Below, in pieces: positions 1 to 7,958 of a stretch of DNA of 64,000 bases; positions within the stretch are counted from its first letter, which is position 1, and the number at the start of each line of letters is the position of its first letter. A program made the translations under genes and the position numbers. This DNA is from a bacterium BMS3Bbin05 (lineage in GTDB: Bacteria; Nitrospirota; Thermodesulfovibrionia; Thermodesulfovibrionales; BMS3Bbin05): assembly GCA_002897855.1 (NCBI GenBank), contig BDTO01000036.1:1-64000 (forward strand), in the 5' to 3' direction. The notes beneath the pieces were generated by a model that did not search any database, had not been told where the DNA came from, and saw only the letters and a list, made by a program, of their open reading frames with translations.

Positions 1-1
1 A

Positions 2-334
2 GACGAAGAGGAATTGAAGAAACAGCTTGCACTGCAAGCACTTAGAGAGATTGAGAGAGAGCGTTCAGACGACTATATGCACCGTGTAGAGGACTTCTTG
101 GTGGGGTATCAGCCCAACAAGAAAAGCCTCAATTGTTATGAGCAAAAACAGGTGCTGGGGCTGCTTTTTAAAAACATCAAAATCGCCCGAAAAGAGATTC
201 TTTCTTTTGAATTTTTTGCCCCCTTTAATTCTCTTTTTTTGGAACAGGAGAAAAACGAAAAATGCCTGAAAAATCAAAGACTTATGAAAAATCTGCGCCC
301 AGAGTCTATATCCGGACTTTTGGATGCCAGATGA
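2..334 (+). CDS. C-terminal piece of a possible serine recombinase (5' end outside window)
   Basis: The reading frame is open from the first bases of the window, so the gene starts upstream and only about 110 residues are visible. They are highly charged and probably helical at first, followed by a stretch with the pattern YEQKQVLGLLFKNIKI and ILSFEFFAPFNSL. This resembles the coiled-coil and final beta strand that end large serine recombinases, where a conserved helix precedes a hydrophobic strand and a Pro-Phe. The frame runs 73 nt into miaB and covers the miaB ribosome-binding site, which is unusual and suggests the natural end is lost or the gene is decaying. The family call rests on pattern resemblance only; an unrelated coiled-coil protein is possible. 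Confidence 0.4.
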   Translation, partial: DEEELKKQLALQALREIERERSDDYMHRVEDFLVGYQPNKKSLNCYEQKQVLGLLFKNIKIARKEILSFEFFAPFNSLFLEQEKNEKCLKNQRLMKNLRPESISGLLDAR

Positions 335-1578
335 ACGTCCATGATTCCGAGAGGATGCTCGGCACTCTCAGGAAGGAAGGACATGTCCCTGTGAATGATC
401 CCGGGGAAGCCGATCTCATTATTTTCAATACCTGCAGCATAAGGCAGAAGGCGGAACAGAAGTTTTACAGTGCACTCGGCAGGACAAAACATCTGAAAAA
501 GAGGAATCCGTCGTTAAAGATAGCCGTGGCCGGCTGTATTGCACAGCAGGAAGGCGAGGGCATGATGAAAAGAGTGCCTTACGTTGACTTTGTGATAGGT
601 CCGCAGAATATCGACAGGGTTTCCGATACCGTTATGCAGGGTTTCGGTATATTTACAGATGAAAACCCTGACCTTGCCCTGGCGGATGATACCGCTGAAA
701 GGGACAATGCGGTTCGCGGCTGGGTAAACATTATGTATGGATGCAATAATTTCTGCTCGTATTGCGTAGTCCCATATACCCGGGGCAGGGAAAAATCAAG
801 ACCGGTAGCCAACATTATCAATGAAATCAGCGAACTTTCAGCGAAGGGTTACAGGGAAGTCACTCTTCTGGGACAAAATGTAAACTCATACAGCGGAGAG
901 GTGTCATTCCCTGATCTTTTAAACAGAATAAGTGCCATAGGCAGGATCGAAAGGATAAGATTTGTTACTTCACATCCCAAAGACCTCGGGGAAAAGCTTG
1001 TTTCAGCAATAAAAAATGTCGGCAAAGTTTGCGAGCATATTCATCTGCCCATGCAGTCCGGATCAACGAAGATATTAAATCTTATGAACAGGAAGTATAC
1101 AATTGATTCTTATATGGATAAAATCCGGATGCTGCGGCATGAAATACCCGGTATCGCAATAACCTCGGATATTATTGTTGGATTTCCCGGTGAAACGGAA
1201 GATGATCATCAGGCTACGTTATCTGCGATCAAAGAGATTGAATTTGACGGGATTTTTGCCTTTAAATATTCTCCCCGTCCCATGACCGGCGCTGCAGGGA
1301 TGCAGGGACATATCGGAGAAGATGTTAAATCGAAGAGACTGGCACAGGTTTTCGAATTACAGGACGTTATTACGCTTAAAAAAAATAAGGCACTGGAAGG
1401 AAGAGAGATGGAGGTGCTTGTTGAAGATGCAGATGAAGGAAATAAATATAGCGGCAGAACCAGAACAAATAAAATTGTGAATTTCAGTTCCGAAAGAGAT
1501 ATAAGTCCCGGGGCGATAATAACTATAAGGATTGAAAAGAGCTTCAGGCATTCCCTGTCCGGCATAATCGTAGAATGA
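262..1578 (+). CDS. miaB: tRNA-2-methylthio-N6-dimethylallyladenosine synthase MiaB
   Basis: Radical-SAM enzyme that adds the 2-methylthio group to i6A37 in tRNAs reading UNN codons. The 438-residue length is normal. The N-terminal UPF0004 domain has the auxiliary cluster cysteines C22 (GCQMN), C58 (NTCSIR) and C92 (AGCIAQQ). The radical-SAM triad is C161, C165 and C168 in GCNNFCSYC, followed by VVPYTRGRE, which is typical of MiaB. A C-terminal TRAM-like domain carries SGRTRTNKIV. An AGGAG sequence lies about 10 nt before the ATG. The stop overlaps the mtaB start by 4 nt (ATGA), so the two methylthiotransferase genes are translationally coupled. Confidence 0.96.
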   Translation: MPEKSKTYEKSAPRVYIRTFGCQMNVHDSERMLGTLRKEGHVPVNDPGEADLIIFNTCSIRQKAEQKFYSALGRTKHLKKRNPSLKIAVAGCIAQQEGEGMMKRVPYVDFVIGPQNIDRVSDTVMQGFGIFTDENPDLALADDTAERDNAVRGWVNIMYGCNNFCSYCVVPYTRGREKSRPVANIINEISELSAKGYREVTLLGQNVNSYSGEVSFPDLLNRISAIGRIERIRFVTSHPKDLGEKLVSAIKNVGKVCEHIHLPMQSGSTKILNLMNRKYTIDSYMDKIRMLRHEIPGIAITSDIIVGFPGETEDDHQATLSAIKEIEFDGIFAFKYSPRPMTGAAGMQGHIGEDVKSKRLAQVFELQDVITLKKNKALEGREMEVLVEDADEGNKYSGRTRTNKIVNFSSERDISPGAIITIRIEKSFRHSLSGIIVE

Positions 1579-2816
1579 ATTTCTCCATATTAACACTCGG
1601 ATGCAAGGTAAATCAGTCGGAGTCAAATTCCATAGGGTCAGACCTTATTAATTCAGGACATAAATTGATACCATTGTCCCGCTCAACCGATGTATGCATT
1701 ATTAATACATGTACCGTTACTGCAAAAAGTGATTACCAGTCCAGACAGTATATAAGAAGGGCATTAAGCAACGGCTCAAAAGTCCTTGTAACGGGGTGCT
1801 ATTCAGAACTTAACTTGAAGGATATAAAAAAGATATCCCCGGAAATAGAAATAATAAATAATAAGAATAAAATATTCGATATTAAAGAGTTATGTGGTAT
1901 TAGAGAATATAATACATTAGGATATAATACCGGCAGAAGCAGGGCATTTGTAAAGATACAGGATGGATGTGATTTTGGATGTACGTATTGCGCTGTTCGC
2001 CTGGCACGTGGTAAGTCTATAAGCGTAGATAAAGACATCATATCCGATGAAATTAATAGAATATATAATTCAGGGGTGAATGAAGTAGTCCTGACAGGCA
2101 TTCATATAGGATTATATGGCAAAGACCTTGGTCATGATGAAAACCTCAATAATCTTTTGAAATTTCTATTGATTAATACCGGTATACCGAGGATTCGCCT
2201 GAGTTCACTGGAGGTTAACGAGATTGATGATGAATTCCTTGATACCATTGCTGATAATAGAATATGCAGGCATCTGCACATTCCGCTCCAGTCAGGAGAC
2301 GATAACATATTAAAAAGCATGGCAAGGAGGTATACCACCCGTGAATATCATAAAAAGTTGGCAATGATATTCAATAAATATCCTGACATATCAATAGGTT
2401 CTGATATAATAGTTGGATTTCCCGGTGAAGATAAAAAAGAATTTGATAATACCCTGAACTTTGTTAAAGATGAAGATTTTTCATACCTTCACATATTTCC
2501 ATACTCAATGAGAAATCATACGCCTGCTGCAGCATTGCCGGGACATGCCGGTCCAGGGGTTAAACGTGACAGGGTCAATATCCTGAGAGAAATTTCAAAA
2601 GAGAAAAAAAAGTTATATATGAATAAATTTGCCGGAAGAACACTTGATGTAATCATTGAATCTAAAATTGACGACTCATTCTATACCTCCACATCGGGGA
2701 ATTACCTGAAGGTACATGTCAAGGCAACTGATGTTGGACATGGCACGCTGATTTCAGTGAATGTTACGGGACTGTCAGAAGGTTACCTTGCCGGTATCCC
2801 TATAGTATCTTCATAA
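1575..2816 (+). CDS. mtaB: tRNA t6A37 methylthiotransferase MtaB
   Basis: Radical-SAM methylthiotransferase expected to convert t6A37 to ms2t6A in tRNAs decoding ANN codons. Auxiliary cluster cysteines are C10 (TLGCKVNQ), C46 (NTCTVT) and C75 (VTGCYSE). The radical-SAM cluster is C132, C136 and C139 in GCDFGCTYC. GCKVNQ and CTYCAVRLARG are typical of the MtaB/YqeV branch rather than MiaB or RimO. The C-terminal TRAM region is shorter and less conserved. The start overlaps the miaB stop (ATGA). Downstream lies a convergent nucleotidyltransferase gene, separated by about 170 nt that contain an AT-rich inverted repeat. Confidence 0.93.
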   Translation: MNFSILTLGCKVNQSESNSIGSDLINSGHKLIPLSRSTDVCIINTCTVTAKSDYQSRQYIRRALSNGSKVLVTGCYSELNLKDIKKISPEIEIINNKNKIFDIKELCGIREYNTLGYNTGRSRAFVKIQDGCDFGCTYCAVRLARGKSISVDKDIISDEINRIYNSGVNEVVLTGIHIGLYGKDLGHDENLNNLLKFLLINTGIPRIRLSSLEVNEIDDEFLDTIADNRICRHLHIPLQSGDDNILKSMARRYTTREYHKKLAMIFNKYPDISIGSDIIVGFPGEDKKEFDNTLNFVKDEDFSYLHIFPYSMRNHTPAAALPGHAGPGVKRDRVNILREISKEKKKLYMNKFAGRTLDVIIESKIDDSFYTSTSGNYLKVHVKATDVGHGTLISVNVTGLSEGYLAGIPIVSS

Positions 2817-2920
2817 CATATTGAAATTTTACGAAATATTGATTGCCTATCTTATATGCAGTAATGGTGATATGCTGAATAATTGAGGGGTTTGTGAGGT
2901 ATTTAACAGAATAAGTAACA

Positions 2921-2947
2921 GTTTGTTAACATATATTGTTAACAGAC
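2921..2947. repeat. AT-rich inverted repeat between convergent genes
   Basis: GTTTGTTAACA and TGTTAACAGAC form 11-bp arms with one mismatch around a 5-nt TATAT centre. It lies between convergent mtaB and the CCA-type gene. It is too AT-rich to be a strong intrinsic terminator and has no adjacent T tract, so a weak bidirectional terminator or a protein-binding palindrome are both possible. The rest of the gap (2817-2986) shows nothing else. Confidence 0.45.
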
Positions 2948-2986
2948 TGTGTCCGATAAGATATATTATGTTAAATAATTAGAAAG

Positions 2987-4147
2987 TCATAGATTTCTTA
3001 TAAACTCTTCTGCCTGCTTTTTTGTCGTCACCCTTCCATAAAACCTTTCCCTGTTCAATTCATACAGTATCCGGCCAAAACTTTTTCCCCTCAAATTCGT
3101 AAGTTCCATAATTTTATCCGATGACAATAATCTATTGCTATGAATTCGGATGTATCGTTCTGCGGCAGTAAGAATATCCCTTCTTCCTGAAAGACATACG
3201 AGGTCATATATCATATCTTTTGAAGAAAAAAATGTCTCATAAAGATCAAGCCTATCAACATTATTCAAAAAAAAGTCGGCCTTGATAATACGCCTGGAGA
3301 TTTTATTGCTGAGTTTAAGGTTCAGCTTACGAATGTCACATCCGGAAACGATCTGCTCAAGTCTGATCATTCCATTATTTGTCAAATTACCGGAACAGTT
3401 TAATCTCAGGTATTTCCTTATTTTATGAGGTGATTTCTCGATGAATCCATCAATATCATGTAATTTCTCGATATTATGCCTTAATATATTGATATTATTA
3501 GATATTATATAATAAATAACTCCATCTGATAGGCACTGTGTCAAGGCATTAATATAATAATCTCCATTCAATAGTTTAAAGAATTCTAAAGTAATCCTTT
3601 CAGGTGCGATGTCTTTCAGACCGTCTTTATATTTAATTATTGAAGATATTGTATAACAATCGATGTTATACCCCAGTTCGCTCTTCATCCTGTATGCCCT
3701 GAGGCATCTAAGCGGGTCATTGGACATGTTATTTTCAGAGACTGTCCGGATTATGGAATTATTTAAATCTGAAATCCCGTTATAATAATCAATAAGCCCG
3801 CTTTCTGGATTAAAGGCAATGGAGTTGATAGTGAAATCCCTGCGGCCGAGATCGGTCGGAATGTTTTTTTCTATTTTGGAAAAATCAAGCGTGGTGCCAT
3901 CTTTCAGGGCAAGCCGGACAGTTGAATCTTCTTTAAATCTAACGATCCTGCCTCCTATGGATTCCGATAGCTCTTTTGCTGTAATTTGTGGCTTGTTTTT
4001 TACGATGTAATCCCTGTCTTTTGATTTTTTCCCGGCATACAAATCCCGTATGAAACCACCGACAAGGTATACATCTTTAAAGCGATTAAATATAAAACGG
4101 TTATACCTGTCAGCCTTCAATTTTCTTATAATATGTTTTTTATTCAC
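2987..4147 (-). CDS. CCA-adding enzyme / poly(A) polymerase family nucleotidyltransferase
   Basis: Class II nucleotidyltransferase that adds nucleotides to RNA 3' ends (CCA end of tRNA, or poly(A)). The N-terminal head has GGFIRD at residues 30-35, the metal-binding DRD at 44-46 and RRDFTINSIAF at 102-112, which is the signature of the family. The NDPLRCLRAYR element that helps recognise the base follows at about residue 142. The C-terminal half is helical and divergent. The length (386) is between bacterial CCA enzymes and PcnB, so the exact activity (CCA, A-adding or CC-adding) cannot be read from sequence. It is transcribed alone, convergent with mtaB. Confidence 0.85.
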   Translation of the reverse strand: MNKKHIIRKLKADRYNRFIFNRFKDVYLVGGFIRDLYAGKKSKDRDYIVKNKPQITAKELSESIGGRIVRFKEDSTVRLALKDGTTLDFSKIEKNIPTDLGRRDFTINSIAFNPESGLIDYYNGISDLNNSIIRTVSENNMSNDPLRCLRAYRMKSELGYNIDCYTISSIIKYKDGLKDIAPERITLEFFKLLNGDYYINALTQCLSDGVIYYIISNNINILRHNIEKLHDIDGFIEKSPHKIRKYLRLNCSGNLTNNGMIRLEQIVSGCDIRKLNLKLSNKISRRIIKADFFLNNVDRLDLYETFFSSKDMIYDLVCLSGRRDILTAAERYIRIHSNRLLSSDKIMELTNLRGKSFGRILYELNRERFYGRVTTKKQAEEFIRNL

Positions 4148-4211
4148 TTCATAATATTATACTTTTTTGTTGATATGTTCTTCATTATGGAATAATAACT
4201 TCTGATTTTGA

Positions 4212-4348
4212 TCTGTGTATAAATTGCCGTTTTTTATTTTTGTCATGCCCGAAGTCTGTAATCCGGCATTCAGAACTTATTGAAAGGAATAGATTCCGGC
4301 TTAAGGACTGCCGGAATGACAGATAGAGAGACTTACTTTATACACAGA
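4212..4348. repeat. Palindromic intergenic repeat, family 1, copy A
   Basis: A 137-nt unit with 12-nt perfect terminal inverted repeats (TCTGTGTATAAA and TTTATACACAGA). Inside are two hairpins: ATGCCCGA...TCCGGCAT (one mismatch) and TTCCGGC...GCCGGAA (7 bp). The same unit occurs at 59510, 59659, 59808 and 63848, and in opposite orientation at 22690. It occupies the space before ribD. Confidence 0.85.
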
Positions 4349-4381
4349 CCCTGAATAAGGACGGGGCTATCCCGTTCAGGG
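4349..4381. repeat. Nested hairpin upstream of ribD
   Basis: CCCTGAA pairs with TTCAGGG (7 bp) around an inner ACGGG-GCTAT-CCCGT hairpin (5 bp). It abuts repeat copy A and ends 51 nt before ribD. It does not match the conserved FMN riboswitch core, so it is recorded only as a stem-loop of unknown role. Confidence 0.5.
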
Positions 4382-4432
4382 AGAGAATTCACGACTTTTT
4401 GCGACGCCATTAATTATGTTATTATTTATGCT

Positions 4433-5503
4433 ATGAATGACACAAAATTTATGAAGAGAGCAATTGTACTGGCAAGGAAGGCAGAAGGATTTACCAGTCC
4501 AAACCCTATGGTGGGCGCTGTTCTTGTAAAAAACAATAAAATTATCGCTGAAGGTTACCATGAAAAGGCCGGATTGCCTCATGCCGAGGCAATTGCCATA
4601 ATGAAGGCCGGGGATAAAGCAGGGGGTTCGACGTTATATGTAAATCTTGAACCTTGTTGCCACAGGGATAAAAGGACACCGCCATGTACTGATGCCATTA
4701 TATCTTCGGGTATAAAGAAGGTTGTGGTATCCATGAGAGACCCCAATCCAAAGGTATCAGGCAAAGGAATACTTAAATTAAAAAGAAACGGGATAGAAAC
4801 CGAAGTAGGGATTCTTGAGAATGAATCCGCCAAACTGAACAGGTTTTATACTAAATATATGAAAACCGGGCGACCCTACGTAATACTTAAGACCGCCATG
4901 ACGCTTGACGGTAAAATTGCTACTCCCGAGGGTGAGTCAAAATGGATTACGTCTGAAAGATCGAGAAGATATGTACATAAATTAAGGGGTCATGTTGATG
5001 CCGTCCTGAGTGCGATTGGGACGGTCAAGGCGGACAATCCATTATTCACCTCAAGGATCAAAGGGACCAATGACCCAACGAGGGTGATCATCGATCCCGA
5101 ACTTGTGGTTCCCGAAGGATATAATATATTGAACTGCCCGCCACGAACTGTTATGGTTACGAAAAAACGAAATAGGAGAGCAAGAGAATTAAGTAATAGA
5201 GGTATAGTAATAATTAACTACTCAGGCAGGCTTGATCTTAACGAACTAATGGAGAAGCTTGGCGCAATGGAGATCACTTCCTTATTGATAGAGGGAGGGG
5301 CTTCGCTTGCTTCCCATGCATTTGAGGACGGAGTTGTCGATAGAATCATGTACTTTATTGCTCCAAAGATTATCGGAGGCCGAAAATCATATCCTGCAGT
5401 AGGCGGTGATAAACACAGGAGAATTGAAGATGCGATTAAAGTGAAGGATATTTCGATCAGGCGCTTCGGCGAAGACATCTTAATCGAAGGGGAATTAAGA
5501 TGA
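4433..5503 (+). CDS. ribD: Bifunctional riboflavin deaminase/reductase RibD
   Basis: Second and third steps of riboflavin synthesis: deamination of the GTP-derived pyrimidine, then NADPH reduction of the ribosyl side chain. The N-terminal deaminase domain (about 1-145) has the zinc ligands and catalytic pair H50-A-E52 and EPCC...TPPC (C75/C76 and C85). The reductase domain (about 147-356) begins with RPYVILKTAMTLDGKIA and contains the GGASLASHAF substrate/cofactor loop. The length is normal. No other rib gene is next to it; the convergent histidine kinase gene overlaps its last codons by 9 nt. Confidence 0.95.
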   Translation: MNDTKFMKRAIVLARKAEGFTSPNPMVGAVLVKNNKIIAEGYHEKAGLPHAEAIAIMKAGDKAGGSTLYVNLEPCCHRDKRTPPCTDAIISSGIKKVVVSMRDPNPKVSGKGILKLKRNGIETEVGILENESAKLNRFYTKYMKTGRPYVILKTAMTLDGKIATPEGESKWITSERSRRYVHKLRGHVDAVLSAIGTVKADNPLFTSRIKGTNDPTRVIIDPELVVPEGYNILNCPPRTVMVTKKRNRRARELSNRGIVIINYSGRLDLNELMEKLGAMEITSLLIEGGASLASHAFEDGVVDRIMYFIAPKIIGGRKSYPAVGGDKHRRIEDAIKVKDISIRRFGEDILIEGELR

Positions 5504-6832
5504 TTTTTCGGGACAGGGCAGTATTATCCTGAAAACCGTACCATCCGGTTTGCTGTCAAAAGAGATATCTCCTCCGTGTGCAATGACTATCTTGTGAACT
5601 ATGGCCAAACCCAGGCCCGTTCCTTTCTCTTTCGTAGTATAGAACGGCAGAAAGACTTTGTCTTTGATCTTCCCGGAAATACCGTGACCGGAGTCGGCAA
5701 TTTTAATAATTACCGATGAAGCGGACTTGCCTATATCTATTGAAAGCTTCCCCCTATCCTTCATGGCTTCAATAGCGTTCTGTATCAGGTTGGTAAAGAC
5801 CTGTCTCAGGAGGGTCTCATCTCCTTCTATCAGACATCTGTCAAAAGAAAGACTTAAATTTATTTTACTATCTTCGGATATTGCAGTTCTTGCCAGTTCT
5901 TCAACCATGGAAGAAATATCGAAAACAGTCCTGTTTACGTTGAGGGGATGTGCAAAAGACATAAAATCCGTTATTATCCTGTCCATCATGCCGATTTCCC
6001 TGTTTATTGCATCAATATTTCCCGCGAGTTCCTCAGGTGCCTTTTTTGAGAGTATCCTGGTATGTCCGGCAATGACACCCATCGGATTTCTTAATTCGTG
6101 GGCAATACCTGCTGACATTTCGCCAAGACTGCTCAGATTTTCCCTGAGCCTTATCTGTGACTCCAGGGCTTTCAGATCCGTCAGGTCGGTAAATATGATA
6201 ATTTTACCTATGGGCGATCCTGATTTATCCTTTAATGGAGAGATATTCAGGCCAAGCCAGAGACGTTTGTGCCTGGGCGATTCATAGACCACCTCTTCCC
6301 TCGCCAGTCGATCATTCCTGAGTATCATATCCGAGATATGATCGTGGAAAATATCGTTATAAGGTTTACCGATGCATTGATCTGCCTTGATAGCCAGTAT
6401 CCTCTCTGCCGCAGTATTCACACTCGTAACCCTTAAATCGTTATCGAAGCTTATAACTCCGCTTGGAACACTCTGCAGAATGTTTTCGTTATAGTTTTCT
6501 ACATGTTCCGCTCTCTCTTCAGCACATCTCTTGAGTTCATGTAATTCATTCTCCTTTTCTTTTAACTTGCGGACGAGATCATGAAAGGTGTTGACCATGA
6601 AGTCCATCCGGGTATTCTTCTCAGCGCCTTTTTCTTTTCCGGTCCTGTATGTTTTAAAAATAAGACGCATAATATAGAGAAATACAAAAATTATTAGAAT
6701 AATCGTTAGAATAAAGATAATGTCGATCCTGTTATTCAATAGGGGAAAACCATGTCCCTCTGCACTTAAGACAGAATGTACAGAGAGAAGTGTCGAGGAT
6801 AATAATGAGAGCAGAATTATTTTATATTTCAT
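5495..6832 (-). CDS. Membrane PAS-domain sensor histidine kinase (orphan)
   Basis: Residues 1-24 resemble a signal peptide or first membrane helix, and a second hydrophobic helix spans about 37-58. A coiled coil (about 80-115) links to a PAS domain (about 115-220). The HisKA dimerisation domain has the phosphoacceptor H245 in AGIAHELRNP. The ATPase domain has the N box NLIQNAIEAM and the G boxes DSGHGIS and GTGLGLAI. All catalytic motifs are intact, so it should be an active kinase. No response regulator is adjacent. It follows the prepilin peptidase gene by 28 nt on the same strand, so a link to pili is possible but unproven. Confidence 0.88.
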   Translation of the reverse strand: MKYKIILLSLLSSTLLSVHSVLSAEGHGFPLLNNRIDIIFILTIILIIFVFLYIMRLIFKTYRTGKEKGAEKNTRMDFMVNTFHDLVRKLKEKENELHELKRCAEERAEHVENYNENILQSVPSGVISFDNDLRVTSVNTAAERILAIKADQCIGKPYNDIFHDHISDMILRNDRLAREEVVYESPRHKRLWLGLNISPLKDKSGSPIGKIIIFTDLTDLKALESQIRLRENLSSLGEMSAGIAHELRNPMGVIAGHTRILSKKAPEELAGNIDAINREIGMMDRIITDFMSFAHPLNVNRTVFDISSMVEELARTAISEDSKINLSLSFDRCLIEGDETLLRQVFTNLIQNAIEAMKDRGKLSIDIGKSASSVIIKIADSGHGISGKIKDKVFLPFYTTKEKGTGLGLAIVHKIVIAHGGDISFDSKPDGTVFRIILPCPEKSS

Positions 6833-6860
6833 TTCTTTAACCCGTTCACCAAAATCCGGT

Positions 6861-7631
6861 TTATGGAATATTAAGGTAAATATTAATCAACTCCCGTCCG
6901 AAAAAAAGCGACAGCAATGAACCAAAAGCGAGGAATGGGCCAAAGGGGATCTTGGTTTTTCTTCCCTTTCCCTTAAAGATCATAAGAAAGATACCAATCA
7001 GGGCGCCTGTAAGACTTGCAGAAAAGGTCGTCATTAATACGCCCTTCCACCCGAGGAATGATCCAACCATACCCATCATCTTGATGTCGCCACCGCCCAT
7101 TCCCCCGCGACTCAGAACAGCTATCAGGTAGAAGATGCCGCCTCCACATAACATACCCGTCAAACTGTTTATTATACCGATACTCTTACCCCTGGAATAT
7201 GGATCTATGAGAACAACGAAACTGAATATGAGACCGGCAAATATCCCCGGCAGTGTAATGGAGTCGGGGATGATCTGGAAATCAAGGTCAATGAATGTAA
7301 TCACGATCATTGCAGAAACAAATGCCATGTAAACAAAGGAATAAACATGGATACCGAATCTCCAGAGTACTGCGACATAAAGCATGGCATTGAGAAATTC
7401 TACAAACGGGTAACGGATTGAAATGGCACCCTTGCATTCCCTGCATCTGCCGAAAAGTATGATGTAACTCAGTATTGGTATGTTGTCAAGTACATTAATG
7501 GGAGAATTGCATTTTGGGCACCTCGAAGAAGGAAAGACAATCGATTTCTTGCGCGGAACCCTGTAAATACAGACATTCAGAAATGATCCGATTACAGAAC
7601 CGAAAATAAATGTGATTAGGTATTCGGGCAC
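6861..7631 (-). CDS. pilD: Prepilin peptidase / N-methyltransferase (type IV pili or type II secretion)
   Basis: Inner-membrane aspartic protease that cleaves and methylates type IV prepilins and pseudopilins. The cytoplasmic zinc loop has C38-x2-C41 and C63-x2-C66. The catalytic aspartates lie in FIDLDFQIIPD (about 113-123) and GGGDIK. About eight hydrophobic segments fit the family, and the N-terminal DiS_P domain (GSVIGSFLNVCIYR) is intact, so both activities are expected. It starts with GTG immediately next to the upstream stop codon. No pilin gene is in the window. Confidence 0.94.
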   Translation of the reverse strand: MPEYLITFIFGSVIGSFLNVCIYRVPRKKSIVFPSSRCPKCNSPINVLDNIPILSYIILFGRCRECKGAISIRYPFVEFLNAMLYVAVLWRFGIHVYSFVYMAFVSAMIVITFIDLDFQIIPDSITLPGIFAGLIFSFVVLIDPYSRGKSIGIINSLTGMLCGGGIFYLIAVLSRGGMGGGDIKMMGMVGSFLGWKGVLMTTFSASLTGALIGIFLMIFKGKGRKTKIPFGPFLAFGSLLSLFFGRELINIYLNIP

Positions 7632-7946
7632 TTAAACCTCCAGGGCGCTTATCTCTTCGGCTTCTTTTCTGAGCCGGGATATTTCCTCTTCAAGCTGATC
7701 AAGCCTCTTTAACAAATCACGAATCGCCCCGTCTTCATATACATTTATCCCCTGCTTATTTTTCAGATCATAAATCCTTTCGCCTATTGAGGTAAGCAGC
7801 TTCCTTCGTTCCGATTCATATTTCTCACTTCTTCCCATGAGTTTGATCACGGCAATTTCGATTTTTATTCTTTCTGCGATGAGATAAGAATACCACTTTA
7901 TCTTCTTGATTCCTGTTTTAATAGCCGAGTTAATTCTTTCCAGCAT
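7632..7946 (-). CDS. Small coiled-coil protein, paralogue of the 52642 gene product
   Basis: 104 residues, charged and almost entirely helical, without a signal peptide or membrane segment. The second half (IGERIYDLKNKQG, then LLKRLDQLEEEISRLRKE) lines up closely with residues about 59-103 of the 145-residue protein at 52642-53079 (LGGKLYDLIDKKS, then LLKKIDQLKEQLTKLEEK). The two are therefore probable paralogues. It sits 12 nt after recG and abuts the prepilin peptidase gene. The function is unknown. Confidence 0.8.
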   Translation of the reverse strand: MLERINSAIKTGIKKIKWYSYLIAERIKIEIAVIKLMGRSEKYESERRKLLTSIGERIYDLKNKQGINVYEDGAIRDLLKRLDQLEEEISRLRKEAEEISALEV

Positions 7947-7958
7947 TGCTTCCTCCTC

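Noticed and set aside
4349-4381. FMN riboswitch upstream of ribD
   Set aside because: The hairpin lacks the conserved AGGGxCxGGGTGAAATTCC core and the six-helix layout of the RFN element.
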